From assembly GCF_004139715.1 (NCBI RefSeq), contig NZ_CP035544.1, positions 682,001 through 746,000 of the forward strand: a stretch of 64,000 bases of DNA, written 5' to 3'. This document shows positions 36,551 through 47,000 of this stretch, one piece after another; the first letter of the stretch is position 1; each line of letters begins with the position of its first letter. Origin of the DNA: Muriicola soli (GTDB taxonomy: Bacteria; Bacteroidota; Bacteroidia; Flavobacteriales; Flavobacteriaceae). Under the pieces are notes generated by a model. The model was not told where the DNA came from and did no database searches. It was given only the letters and a program-made list of their open reading frames with translations. The position numbers and the translations under genes are program-made.

Positions 36551-39455
36551 AATTCTTTATTCCTTTGGGATTATACCATTATTGTTAATTCTGAATGTAA
36601 GTATTTTATTTTCTCAGGAGTACAAAGCTCCGGAACTGCAAAAGTTAGTTCAGGAATTTAAAAAAGATATACGGGGCCCTTACAAGGACATCAGGTGGTT
36701 CTGCACTGATGGAAGTATCAGACAGCCCAAAGACCCATGTCCTGATAACATCGGTCCGGGTAATCAGCATGCCCGATACAAGGATGTAGTGAATGAGATT
36801 GCCCGAAAGAATGGAATATATTTCGGCCAGATCCTTACCAATACTCAACCATCCGACATATGGAATCCCGGAAACAACTTTAGCCGTTTAAAGCAGTATC
36901 AACTAGATCGGTATCTGAGATCTATAGACAATGGATGGATAAATACCAAAGGACAATACTATCGTGGGGCTATACAGGCAGAAGACGAAACGGAATGGGG
37001 TATTTCCTTTTTCACGGGATTGCTGGCAGTAGATGAGAATGTGGAGAAGCACTTTTTTATCCTGAGGAATGCCATGCGAGATATTCCTTATAAGGAGGAT
37101 GAAAATCTCGGAAGGATCATGAGGAGCGAATCGAAGGTTATCTCAGATCAGTATCCGTCCTTTATGGACCTCAGGGTTAAAATCCATAGTAGGCCCCAAC
37201 TCAGCGATATCGTGGATGTTGAACGCTTCTTAGATCGGAACAGGGGACAACTCACACCCGGTCTTCAAAACCAGTTTAAAAGTTTGATTAAAACGATGCA
37301 GGAATTCTTTGCTCCTACAGACCTGAAGGTGCTCTTAAAGGACATGCCGGTTTTAAGACATCAGGATTTGAATACAGCACTTCTCGAACTCGGAAGTGAA
37401 GATTTTAGTAATCGTCAGGCAGAACTTATCAGGGAAAGCTCAGAAGCTATGTGGCTCATCAGGCAGGGAATTATAATGGAAAAGGATAATCAGCTGAGAC
37501 TGCGTTTGATGGATCTATCACTGCAGCTGGAAGAAATAATATTTAAGGCCGAAGCTGACTGGAACCCGGAGAATGTAAAAGAGCAATTGCAGAAAATATG
37601 TAGTTTAACCCTGGCGTCTGCTGCTGCAGGATATATGGAAATCTGGGAGTGGGAACAATTAGCTCCTGCTCTGACTAATATTGAAGGAAAATCGCTCCCG
37701 CTGGAGCAATTGACAAATACCCTGGGGAGGGCTCGCAGTGCGGTGGAATGGAGTACGAGTATGTTTAAAGCCCATTTTGATGAGGTAGCAAGCCTTTACA
37801 ATGCTTTTGAACCTATGGCGAATGGGTTTATCGACGACAAGATCAGGGCTTCTCTGGTCTTGCACCTGGGAAAAGCCGTCAGTGATCTCGGTAGTTTTGT
37901 CTCTAAAGAATCTGATCTGACTAATAAAGTCATGGATCTCGGTAATTTAAGTTCCATACGGGGATTAAACCCGGGTTATGCCCTTGGTGAACTGGAAGTG
38001 ATCGAGACTTACCGAGAAGAACTTGAGGTATCTTCAAACAAGATATACATCTTCCAGAAACCGCCATCCGACCTTAAGCCGGTTGCGGGTATTGCAACGG
38101 TTGCAGAAGGAAATTTGGTGTCCCACGTACAACTGCTAGCCAGAAATCTCGGGATACCCAATGCCGCTCTTTCAGATAACGACCTGAAGGAGTTAAAAAA
38201 ATTCAATGGTATGCGGGTCTTTTATGCGGTATCTAATAAAGGTACTGTGCTTATGAAACCTGAAAGGGAGATGACCTCCGAAGAAAAAGCACTTTTCACC
38301 AAAAAAGAGCGGGATTTGCAAAAAATCGAAGTTCCGGTTAAAGATATCCGCCTTGATGTGGTCAATGTACTCAATATGAGAGACGTAGATGCTTCAAATT
38401 CGGGAAAACTTTGTGGACCGAAAGCTGCTAATCTGGGACAGTTGAAAAAAATGTTCCCAGGGGATGTTGTAGAAGGCCTTGTCATCCCCTTCGGGATTTT
38501 CAGGGAGCATATGGACCAGAAACTACCGGGATATGAAAGATCCTATTGGCAGTTCCTTCGTACCATGTTTGTCACTGCAGATAGTATGAGATCTTCAGGC
38601 AAATCTGAGGCAGAAGTTGAACAATTTCAACTGGAACAACTGGAACTGCTCAGGAATGCGATCCGTGAAATGCCGTTGAAGAGTTCCTTTATTGAGGAAT
38701 TAGAATCACAGTTTTCATCCGTGTTTGGGAAAACTTTAGGGGAAATCCCTGTATTCCTGCGCAGTGATACCAATATGGAAGACCTGAAGGATTTTACAGG
38801 GGCAGGACTAAACCTTACTATTTTTAATACCCTGGACCGGAAAAAATTACTGCAAGGCATCAAAGATGTATGGGCATCCCCATATTCAGAAAGAAGCTTT
38901 AAGTGGCGCCAGAAATATCTTTTAAACCCTGAAAATGTATTCCCGTCCATCCTTGTGATACCCAGCGTGGATGTTGATTACTCAGGGGTAATGATTACCA
39001 AGGGAATCAATGTGGGAACCAAGGACGACCTAACGGTGGCTTTTAGCCGGGGTGCCGGGGGAGCTGTGGACGGTCAAGCCGCAGAAACTCATTTGATCAC
39101 TCAGAAGGGATCACAACTCCTGGCACCTGCCAGGGAGGTGTATTACAATCGACTACCAACCGGCGGTGGGACATCCAGAGAAACCGCAACCTTTGAGGAG
39201 CCGATGCTCAGTAATGCCAACATCGGAAAATTGAGGGAATTTGCTGCAAGCTTACGCGAAACGCTCCCAAGGGAATTAAAATCGGATTATGACGGCGCAT
39301 ACGATGTTGAACTTGGATTTAAAAATAATAAACTCTGGCTCTTTCAAATAAGACCTTTTGTGGAGAACAAAAAAGCCCTCGGCTCATCGTATTTGGAATC
39401 GATCACCCCAAAAATTCAAAAAAACAAAATCATTCAACTCTCAACAAAACTTTAA
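36543..39455 (+). CDS. Secreted phosphohistidine/ATP-grasp protein with glucan-dikinase-like domain order
   Basis: 970 residues with a signal peptide (LNVSILFSQ). The first 480 residues are unassigned, mostly helical. A swivelling phosphohistidine domain follows (about 500-575) with GNLVSHVQLLARN, His528 being the likely phosphocarrier, and then a PPDK-type ATP-grasp domain (about 610-940) with LCGPKAANLGQLKK, FLRSDTNMEDL (740-748) and VELGFKNNKLWLFQIRPF. The PEP synthase order is ATP-grasp first; here it is His domain first, as in plant glucan water dikinase. A signal peptide on an ATP-dependent enzyme is odd. No PEP-binding barrel is present. Confidence 0.78.
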   Translation: MNRILYSFGIIPLLLILNVSILFSQEYKAPELQKLVQEFKKDIRGPYKDIRWFCTDGSIRQPKDPCPDNIGPGNQHARYKDVVNEIARKNGIYFGQILTNTQPSDIWNPGNNFSRLKQYQLDRYLRSIDNGWINTKGQYYRGAIQAEDETEWGISFFTGLLAVDENVEKHFFILRNAMRDIPYKEDENLGRIMRSESKVISDQYPSFMDLRVKIHSRPQLSDIVDVERFLDRNRGQLTPGLQNQFKSLIKTMQEFFAPTDLKVLLKDMPVLRHQDLNTALLELGSEDFSNRQAELIRESSEAMWLIRQGIIMEKDNQLRLRLMDLSLQLEEIIFKAEADWNPENVKEQLQKICSLTLASAAAGYMEIWEWEQLAPALTNIEGKSLPLEQLTNTLGRARSAVEWSTSMFKAHFDEVASLYNAFEPMANGFIDDKIRASLVLHLGKAVSDLGSFVSKESDLTNKVMDLGNLSSIRGLNPGYALGELEVIETYREELEVSSNKIYIFQKPPSDLKPVAGIATVAEGNLVSHVQLLARNLGIPNAALSDNDLKELKKFNGMRVFYAVSNKGTVLMKPEREMTSEEKALFTKKERDLQKIEVPVKDIRLDVVNVLNMRDVDASNSGKLCGPKAANLGQLKKMFPGDVVEGLVIPFGIFREHMDQKLPGYERSYWQFLRTMFVTADSMRSSGKSEAEVEQFQLEQLELLRNAIREMPLKSSFIEELESQFSSVFGKTLGEIPVFLRSDTNMEDLKDFTGAGLNLTIFNTLDRKKLLQGIKDVWASPYSERSFKWRQKYLLNPENVFPSILVIPSVDVDYSGVMITKGINVGTKDDLTVAFSRGAGGAVDGQAAETHLITQKGSQLLAPAREVYYNRLPTGGGTSRETATFEEPMLSNANIGKLREFAASLRETLPRELKSDYDGAYDVELGFKNNKLWLFQIRPFVENKKALGSSYLESITPKIQKNKIIQLSTKL

Positions 39456-39456
39456 A

Positions 39457-40716
39457 ATGCAGATTTTAATAAAACACCTTTACCTACCCACCCTATCTCT
39501 TCTGGGAATTCTTCTTTTCTACCCTATAGACGGCTTTGAGCGCACGGGGATAAAAAGACTCAAAAGACTTGAACTCATACAGGATGGGACTATTACATCG
39601 ACTACCCCTATGCTCCCAGGGGCAATGAAATCATGGGAGGAGATCAGCTTAAATCTTCTGGAGCAACGCAGTGATAGTCTAAAAAGTTTTTTTAAGGAAG
39701 ACAGTAATTTGCAGGCCGAGATAAGTACCCTTTTTCGGGGCTTGGATAAGAGTTATTCCCTGAGTATTCTGGATATCTCAGATCCTGCACAGACCAGATA
39801 CGCCCACAGAAATGAGTCTTTGGGTTATCAGCCGGGAAGTGTCGGTAAAATAGCGGTTCTTATCGCCTTGTTTGATCAACTTCGCAAGATCTACCCTGAT
39901 GACATGGGAAAGAGAATCGACTTGTTAAAAACGAAATCAGTAAAAGCCGGGGTATGGGGTCTTACAGACGAGCATACCATACCTATTTACAATATTGAGA
40001 AGAATACGCTTGTTAAAAGACAAGTGGTCGCTTCTGATGTATTTTCCTTATTCGAATGGACAGATCATATGTTATCTGTAAGTAATAATGGTGCGGCCAG
40101 TATAGTTTGGCGTGAGGTGATGTTAATGGCTGCCTTCGGTCAAAACTATCCGACAATCACGGAAGAAGAGGCATTGGCTTATTTTAAGGAAACTCCCAGA
40201 AAAGAACTGACAGATCTGGGGAACGATGTTGTAAACCTCCCGCTTCGGGAACTTGGAATTGGACACGATGAATGGAGACTGGGAAGTTTTTTTACCAAAG
40301 GGGCAAATACCTATGTAGGGGACAAAGGCGGAAGTATTGGAACGCCAATGGGTCTAATGAAATTTTTGCTGAGATTGGAGCAGGGAAATGTAATTGATGA
40401 AGCTTCCAGCCTCGAAATGAAAAGGTTGATGTATATGACCGACAGACGGATACGATACGCACAATCTCCTGCACTTAAGGAAGCAGCAGTTTATTTCAAA
40501 TCCGGCAGCCTTTATAAATGCGATCGAAGTAAAGGAGAACCCTGCGGCAAGTACGAGGGTAATGTCCTGAATTTCATGAATTCAGTGATCATTGTGGAAC
40601 ATCCGGATAACTGTAAATACATCGTTGTCCTTATGTCGAATGTTCTCAGGAAGAACTCGGCTTCTGACCATTTGTACCTCGCTTCCGCTATTGACAAGAT
40701 CATCAGGAAGGGCTAG
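39457..40716 (+). CDS. Secreted serine hydrolase, beta-lactamase/transpeptidase fold
   Basis: 419 residues from the ATG 1 bp after the dikinase stop; longer forms would overlap that gene by about 100 bp. A hydrophobic start (LPTLSLLGILLFY) serves as signal or anchor. Motifs of serine penicillin-recognising enzymes: Ser128-x-x-Lys131 in PGSVGKIAV, SxN in LSVSNNGAASI, and KSG in VYFKSGSLYK. No glutamate-loop seen. Probably a peptidase or esterase on the outside of the inner membrane. Stop overlaps that of the convergent carrier gene by 4 bp. Confidence 0.82.
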   Translation: MQILIKHLYLPTLSLLGILLFYPIDGFERTGIKRLKRLELIQDGTITSTTPMLPGAMKSWEEISLNLLEQRSDSLKSFFKEDSNLQAEISTLFRGLDKSYSLSILDISDPAQTRYAHRNESLGYQPGSVGKIAVLIALFDQLRKIYPDDMGKRIDLLKTKSVKAGVWGLTDEHTIPIYNIEKNTLVKRQVVASDVFSLFEWTDHMLSVSNNGAASIVWREVMLMAAFGQNYPTITEEEALAYFKETPRKELTDLGNDVVNLPLRELGIGHDEWRLGSFFTKGANTYVGDKGGSIGTPMGLMKFLLRLEQGNVIDEASSLEMKRLMYMTDRRIRYAQSPALKEAAVYFKSGSLYKCDRSKGEPCGKYEGNVLNFMNSVIIVEHPDNCKYIVVLMSNVLRKNSASDHLYLASAIDKIIRKG

Positions 40717-43538
40717 GCAGGCCTGAGTTTTAGAAGGATCTCTTCTGCGAATTCCAATACCCTGTCATCGCCGGCAGCAATACACTCTTCAACCAGGGGG
40801 ATATGCTTCGGATTATTTTGTTTTCCAATGAGGTACAAAACCGCTAGTTTCAATTTATGGTCGTATGAACCCAGCAGACTTTGAAAACATTCATACTCTG
40901 AGGGTACTTTAGTGGTAAGTCGCATTTGTACTTCCTCAGACGTAATATCGAGAATGCTGTCTTCAATAATGGGTAACAATCTTCGCTTGAGGTCGCCGTA
41001 TAATAAGTTATCCAGATACTCAATTGCACTGGCCTGTGCATCATGTTGCTCACTGAGGATTCCCTCATAGGCGATTTCAATCTCATGGGGACTGTACTTC
41101 AGCCCGAGTAATTTAAAGATTCTTTCCAGGCCTGCATCAAGCCGCCTTTCCAAAAGTTCCAGAAGACTCGCCCGTGCATCACGTTCTGCCTCGCTTACTA
41201 TTTGCCTGGATTTAGTTCTGTTCCGATATGAGATGATGATCTGGTTATGCATTGCTGAGAGGGTCTGGTGATACATTTTGCATTCTTCCAGGATCTTACG
41301 GACAACCTTTAGATGATCAAACCGAAACTGAGGGTAATTCTTTTTGATCTCATTGAGAGATCTCACCGCTTCCTGTCGTATGGTCAGATCAGAATTTTCG
41401 AGTAATCCCATCAATGCATTCACTGCATTTTGTGATGGTATTGACCGGAATATTGACGGAATATGTCGGCAAATTTCCAGAGACATGGTCTTTTGGGCTA
41501 TCACATCGACTAAAAAAGTATCCAATTGTGGACCATAAGGTATAAGTGTTTCTAAGACGTGTGGCCTAAGTGATTTGTTAATAAGAAGGGGCAGCAGGTC
41601 CTGGAGGAATGGGGGATAAATGCTCAATCCCATAGCCTTAATTGCCGCAATTTGATGCTTTACGTCCTTGCTTTGCAGCGCTTGAGATAACACAGGGTAA
41701 AACTCAGGGATATTTGCAGCTCCTATGGTGTTTAATAAGGAAGGCGTAAAAAGGGATTCTGGTCCTTTTTCCCTACGGGATTTTATTAGCCCTTCAATTC
41801 TCTCTTTTAAATTATAGTGTTGGTGGAGGGTGGAGTTATCCCTCGATTCCCTGGCAAGACAGAATAAGGCAGCCTGGGCAATAACAGTATCTGAATGTTC
41901 AAGATATGAGTCGAAAACTATCCCTTTTTGACTGTCTGCGTGTAAAAGTAAGTAATCCAGTGTAGCTGTGATCAATTCTTCATCACCTGAGGATAATAGC
42001 TGGGTGACTTCCGTAGACAGGGCAGCATTACTTAAAAAATACAGGTTTTGGATGGCTGCGGTTTTCACCTTGTCAGAAGGGTGTCTGAGAAGGTTTTGCA
42101 CTTCGGGCAGAAATCGGCTGTCATTAATCTCCCTGAGTTTACCCAACATAAAGAGAATCTGCGATTCAGTTCCTTCCTGAAAAACCTTTTTCATTCCATC
42201 GACTACTGATTCTTTTTTAGGTGAGATTTTTTGATCCTTTTCTTTAGGGTTTAAGACCATGGATAGATTATCCCTGAAAGTTTGGAAATATTCATTTCTG
42301 ACCTTATATATAAAATAGATCCAGAGGATTAGCAGAAGTACAATAATTCCGGTAATGTATATTGAAGGCAGATTGAGTCCGCTCACCAGGAAAATTAATA
42401 TAAACCCGGCGATACCAGTCGCAAAACTATCTACTACTACATCAATATAAGATTTGGTTTTATTCTTCAATTCAAATGACAAGGGCAAAGCCAGCAGTTC
42501 CATTGCACTCTTATTTACTGATTGTTTGAATGAGCCGTCAACAGCTTTTATAAAGATGATCACGGATAATTCAGGAAATACCAGGAATAGAAGGCACCCT
42601 GCAAGGATTCCCAGGGGAAGGAGGAGCATGGAGAACCCAACACCCCAGACCCCTACTACTCGATGGGTTATAAATAATTGTATACCTAAAGACAGCAAAT
42701 TGAAAGTGGAGAACCAGAAGGCAAAGAAAGCGGTGAGTTCGTCAGGATCTAGGATAGCTGCAGAGGCGAAATCACTGAATTGATAATCCACTAACTTGGC
42801 AACCAATACACTGACGCCTAGGATAGAGGCAAGGTATGTCAGGTGTTTTGATTTTCTAATCAGCCATAAGGGATTATCCCCATTTTTCACTTTGCGTTTT
42901 TGAACCTTAAACGCATTTAATTTTTCTACGCGCAGTTTCCATATTCTCTTCAGTAATGGGATGCAGAGAACAAGCAGGCCAATGGCGAGAAAAAAAATAT
43001 TGTCATTACCAATAACCGGAGCCAGGACAGAGGTAAGATATCCACCAAAGATGCCACCTAGAATCGCACCTGCACCTATAAATCCAAAAAGTCGTTTTGC
43101 CTCTCTTGGATTAAAGACAAGATTAGCCAGGACCCAGAACTGAGAAGCAGACAATACCGCATGAATAGCCACCCAAACGTAAAAAATATAGAGCATCCAG
43201 GCATTCAGCAAATTGAATTTTAATAGAACGGTAAGTGTGGTCAGAATGATTATTGTGATTCCCAGGGTAGTTTCAATGACACTCCGCAGCGAAAGCCTGC
43301 CGAGCGCCCTTGTATAGAAATATGAGCTGATGTAGGCAATAACCGCAATAAGAAGAAAAGCTACAGGCAGGCTCTCCACTCCTAGTTCTGAAAGAAATAA
43401 AGAGTTGACCGTGGGTTTTATGATCAACAGGCTGGTGATGATCAAAAACACATAGAGTTGCATTAAGAAAGAAATCTTAAATTCTCCCTCTCTGATATTA
43501 AAGGATTTATTTAAGAATTCTTGAAAAAGCATTGTCAA
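40713..43538 (-). CDS. Nucleotide-carrier-family (Npt1/Npt2) membrane protein with C-terminal HEAT repeats
   Basis: 941 residues. Residues 1-430 form about 11-12 membrane helices in the manner of the ATP/ADP translocase (NTT) family: LLIIKPTVNSLFLSELG near residue 40, FWVLANLVFNPREAKRLFGFIGAGAILGG around 135-165, and KAVDGSFKQSVNKSAMELLALPLS about 345-365. Residues 460-941 are HEAT-like repeats (for example LMGLLENSDLTIRQEAVRSLNEI). True transport of nucleotides is not proven for the bacterial free-living members. The gene faces the serine hydrolase/dikinase operon, whose dikinase would need external ATP. Confidence 0.8.
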   Translation of the reverse strand: MTMLFQEFLNKSFNIREGEFKISFLMQLYVFLIITSLLIIKPTVNSLFLSELGVESLPVAFLLIAVIAYISSYFYTRALGRLSLRSVIETTLGITIIILTTLTVLLKFNLLNAWMLYIFYVWVAIHAVLSASQFWVLANLVFNPREAKRLFGFIGAGAILGGIFGGYLTSVLAPVIGNDNIFFLAIGLLVLCIPLLKRIWKLRVEKLNAFKVQKRKVKNGDNPLWLIRKSKHLTYLASILGVSVLVAKLVDYQFSDFASAAILDPDELTAFFAFWFSTFNLLSLGIQLFITHRVVGVWGVGFSMLLLPLGILAGCLLFLVFPELSVIIFIKAVDGSFKQSVNKSAMELLALPLSFELKNKTKSYIDVVVDSFATGIAGFILIFLVSGLNLPSIYITGIIVLLLILWIYFIYKVRNEYFQTFRDNLSMVLNPKEKDQKISPKKESVVDGMKKVFQEGTESQILFMLGKLREINDSRFLPEVQNLLRHPSDKVKTAAIQNLYFLSNAALSTEVTQLLSSGDEELITATLDYLLLHADSQKGIVFDSYLEHSDTVIAQAALFCLARESRDNSTLHQHYNLKERIEGLIKSRREKGPESLFTPSLLNTIGAANIPEFYPVLSQALQSKDVKHQIAAIKAMGLSIYPPFLQDLLPLLINKSLRPHVLETLIPYGPQLDTFLVDVIAQKTMSLEICRHIPSIFRSIPSQNAVNALMGLLENSDLTIRQEAVRSLNEIKKNYPQFRFDHLKVVRKILEECKMYHQTLSAMHNQIIISYRNRTKSRQIVSEAERDARASLLELLERRLDAGLERIFKLLGLKYSPHEIEIAYEGILSEQHDAQASAIEYLDNLLYGDLKRRLLPIIEDSILDITSEEVQMRLTTKVPSEYECFQSLLGSYDHKLKLAVLYLIGKQNNPKHIPLVEECIAAGDDRVLEFAEEILLKLRPA

Positions 43539-43598
43539 AGTTTGTCTATTTATCTTTTCGGTAGTTCTTGGAATTTTTCAGAGCTGTTTCAACAGGTC

Positions 43599-44465
43599 TT
43601 ACCAGGCCACGAATGATTTGTTCACCCCCGGGTCCTCAATAAGCGCCACAATGATATACCTCCTGTTTTTATCTATTCCCCAAACCAGGGCCGAATCAGA
43701 ATGATAATTTCTCCAGGAACCGGACTTCCTGAAGATCCGGGCATCAGGCGCTAAAATATTAAGAGTATTCACAAATTTATGGTGAAGTTGGGGATTTTCC
43801 AGCATGTCCAACATCTGAATAGATCGCTCCCGGTTTACCAGTTTGCCATTGGCCAACAGATAGTAAAATCTGCACACCTGAGTAACTGTAGCAGCATGAC
43901 TAAGGTTTTTTAAAGGTTCCCGGTTGGTATCCCCGCCGCCACCGTAACGCTTTCCAACCCACAGACCACCACCCGTCTCTTCATCGTAAAATTCGTATTT
44001 AGGATCGGTCATGACATCTTCAATCTTGTCATATCCAACCCTGTCTATCATTCGAGTGGAGGCCCTGTTGTCTGATTTACTGATCATCAGGCGCATGTCT
44101 TTTTTTACTTCAGAAGTCTCCTTTAATTCGCCTTTGTCTATTGCATCAACCGCGGCCAGAAGTATGGCAATTTTAGGGAGACTGGCAGCATACATCATAT
44201 GATTGCCATTGATTCGGGCAAAGCGGACATTCTCCGGGTCACGAAGATCAACCAATCCGATAGCCATTCTTTTAGATTCTATGAGTTTCTTCCATTGCGG
44301 GTTCTTTAATACCTGATTTTCCAGACTCATTTGAAGCGTGGTATCCAACAAAGAACGAAGTGGTTTGATTTTCGTAGGCGAAACCGACAATGGCAAATCA
44401 CCCTGCGCAGGAAGCCATGCGTTACAGAGGAAAAGGAGAGTTAAAAATAATATTTTGATTTTCAT
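43599..44465 (-). CDS. Secreted serine hydrolase, beta-lactamase fold (second copy in the locus)
   Basis: 288 residues with a signal peptide (NAWLPAQG). The three serine-enzyme motifs are clear: Ser95-x-x-Lys98 in AASLPKIA, Ser131-Asp132-Asn133 in ISKSDNRAS, and Lys247-Ser248-Gly249 in FRKSGSW. The pattern is that of class A beta-lactamase relatives. The product is distinct from that at 39.5 kb, so the two are not a recent duplication. It starts divergently from the PP-loop gene and precedes the carrier gene by 60 bp. Substrate unknown; peptide or ester hydrolysis likely. Confidence 0.85.
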   Translation of the reverse strand: MKIKILFLTLLFLCNAWLPAQGDLPLSVSPTKIKPLRSLLDTTLQMSLENQVLKNPQWKKLIESKRMAIGLVDLRDPENVRFARINGNHMMYAASLPKIAILLAAVDAIDKGELKETSEVKKDMRLMISKSDNRASTRMIDRVGYDKIEDVMTDPKYEFYDEETGGGLWVGKRYGGGGDTNREPLKNLSHAATVTQVCRFYYLLANGKLVNRERSIQMLDMLENPQLHHKFVNTLNILAPDARIFRKSGSWRNYHSDSALVWGIDKNRRYIIVALIEDPGVNKSFVAW

Positions 44466-44693
44466 AAATTGATTATAATTAAGAACGCAAAATTATTTGA
44501 ATAAATCACTGATGATGTGTTAATTTTTTATTGGGCCAAAAAATATATAGTCTCAATAAATATAGGTGATAAGAGCATATTTTCATTTTATACTGTTAAA
44601 ATAGAGTACCTTTAAATGGATGCATAGAAGTGGAATTTTTAAAATTTACGCTCTAATTTGAAATAGCATTCCAACGATAAATTTTCACATTAC

Positions 44694-46219
44694 ATGAAAG
44701 GTATATCAGACCTTGTGGTATTTCGCCAATTGCTGGTGCATGAATTAACCATTGAACCCAAAAGGGTTAAGGCTACCTACACTGTAGTCCAAAAAAATGG
44801 AAGCAGCGCAGTTAATCAATTGATCTACTCCTATGACTCCACTTACTTTGACAAAAGCAAGGGCAGGGATGTGAATCTGGCTTCTATGATGTTGGCCCAG
44901 GTAGCTTTGAACTATGGCCTGTTTTGCGAAGAAATAGTATTTGACGGCCTGTTTGATGAGGTAGATCAGAGATTTTTAAAGGATATGATGGAAAATACAG
45001 CCAGGGAGGTCCTGGTGTTGAAGTTTTATCATAAGAACGAATTCTTAAAAGCTCCTTTCGATAAGCTTGAACACGAAAAACGCCCAGTTTATTCGGCAGC
45101 AAGATTGACATTTATCAATACCCGCTTTTCATCCCTGAGTTTGGAGAAATTGCGTCTCAGGTCCTCTGATGATGATCACCTTATCCTGAGTAGCGGGGGA
45201 AAGACAGCTTGCTTACCTATGGAATCATTAAAGAATTGGGAGTGCCCCATCCTGTGTTTATCAACGAATCAGGCAGACATTGGTTCACCGCAGTAAATGC
45301 ACATCAATACTATAAAAAGATTGAACCTAACACTGTAAAACCCTGGTGCAATAGCGACCGGATCTTTAACTGGATGGTAAAACAGATGCCGTTTATCAAG
45401 GAGAATTTTCAGAATATCAGGGCAGATATCTACCCCATCAGGCTCTGGACCGTGGCCGTTTTTCTATTTGGCACCCTTCCGGTAGCGATGAAAAGAGAAG
45501 TGGGGAACATCCTGATAGGCAATGAATACGATACCACCGTAAAGGGCAACTATAATGGGATTACCCACTATCATGGCCTCTATGACCAAAGCAAGTATTT
45601 TGACAATGCACTAACCCGATACTATCATAGGAAGGGGTGGAATTTTAAACAATATTCGATCCTCAGGTCTCTCTCAGAATTACTCATATTAAAAGTACTG
45701 GTTAAACGTTATCCCGAACTACAGAAACAACAGGTGTCTTGTCATGCGGCTCACGAAAAAGAAGGACGAATGTACCCCTGCGGTTCCTGTGAAAAATGCA
45801 GAAGGATCATAGGTATGCTCACCGCCCTGGATGAAGATCCGCGCAGATGCGGATATACAGAGGAGCAGATTGCAAAAGGACTGGATGCCCTCGAAAAAAA
45901 AGGTGTAAAGCAATTGGGCAGCGATGCCGCACACCTGTATCATCTGCTGCTCTCCAAAGGACATTTAAAGGCAACCGAACACACTGTAAAGCTGGCGAAA
46001 AAATATCCAGAGATCGTTTCTCTGAGGTTCGATCAGGAGCGCAGCAAAAGCGAAGATCTGCCTTTTTACATACGAAAGCCATTGTTTAAAATTCTCTCTG
46101 AATATTCTGAGGGGAACGTGATATTACAGAACCGGAAATGGCATACATTTACACCCGATAAGGACTACTTAGAACAGCCTTATTTTTTAATCAAAAACGA
46201 TGAACACAAAACAACATAA
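44694..46219 (+). CDS. PP-loop ATPase with zinc-type cysteine motif, interrupted by a -1 frameshift
   Basis: Two frames combine to 508 residues. At residue 167 the sequence reads SGG then shifts; adding one G to a run of five (45195-45199) gives SGGKDSLLTYG, the PP-loop motif that holds ATP pyrophosphate. Further on are NILIGNEYDTT and the CGSCEKCRR motif (Cys363, 366, 369), similar to zinc-binding loops of QueC/ExsB-type proteins. The MurL-type glutamate epimerases, which use ATP, are a possible relative; this is not established here. First gene of a plus-strand operon with creatininase, epimerase and nitrilase. Confidence 0.7.
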
Positions 46220-47000
46220 GTCCACTTTTATGTGGGAGGAAATGACCTGGCCCGAAATTGAAGAATATCTGAAAAAGGTCGACACAGCAATTTTACCCTG
46301 TGGGGCTATCGAGCAGCACGGACCTCATTTACCGGTGGATATAGATTACTTTGATGCAAAATATATGGCGTACAAGGTGGCGGAAGCTTGTAGCGACCCA
46401 AAGCCTTTTGTTTTACCGCCTATTCCTTACGGTGTATCCTATCACCATGAAGATTTTAAGGGTACCTTGAGTGTAACCAACGACGCTCTTTCGCGCTTTG
46501 TTTACGATATCGGGATGAATCTGGCCAGGAATGGAATTAAGAAGATCATTATTCTGAACGGACATGGAGACAATGCCCCAACCCTTCATTACGCCGCCCA
46601 GATGATCAACAGGGATGCCAAGATCTTTGTTTGTGTGGATACGGGCGAAACCAGTGACGTGGCACTGTACAGTCTTATTGATACTCCCAATGATATCCAT
46701 GCCGGAGAAATAGAAACGAGTACAACCCTCGCTATTCGTCCCGAGATGGTACAGATGGATAAGGCAGTGAACCAGACCCTGGAATTCGGATCAAAATTCC
46801 TTGATTTTGACAACGAACAGGGAGTAACCTGGTATGTTCGAACTAACAAGATTTCAGAGAGCGGCGTAATGGGCGATGCTACAAAGGCCTCGGCTGAAAA
46901 AGGAAAAAAAATGTGGGATCTTATGATCCATCATATGGTGAACTTTGTGGAGTCCATAAAGAATTCATCCCTTGACGATCTCTATCAAAAACGCTATTGA
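46200..47000 (+). CDS. Creatininase-family amidohydrolase
   Basis: 266 residues. Metal and catalytic motifs: AIEQHGPHLPVDIDYFDA (E, H and D ligands), SYHHEDFKGT, ILNGHGDNAP, and HAGEIETS. This family includes creatinine amidohydrolase, MftE peptidase and formamidopyrimidine hydrolases, which open amide bonds in small molecules or peptides. The chosen ATG overlaps the previous gene by 20 bp; an ATG 30 bp later (MWEEMTW) would follow its stop by 10 bp and is just as plausible. Confidence 0.87.
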   Translation: MNTKQHKSTFMWEEMTWPEIEEYLKKVDTAILPCGAIEQHGPHLPVDIDYFDAKYMAYKVAEACSDPKPFVLPPIPYGVSYHHEDFKGTLSVTNDALSRFVYDIGMNLARNGIKKIIILNGHGDNAPTLHYAAQMINRDAKIFVCVDTGETSDVALYSLIDTPNDIHAGEIETSTTLAIRPEMVQMDKAVNQTLEFGSKFLDFDNEQGVTWYVRTNKISESGVMGDATKASAEKGKKMWDLMIHHMVNFVESIKNSSLDDLYQKRY

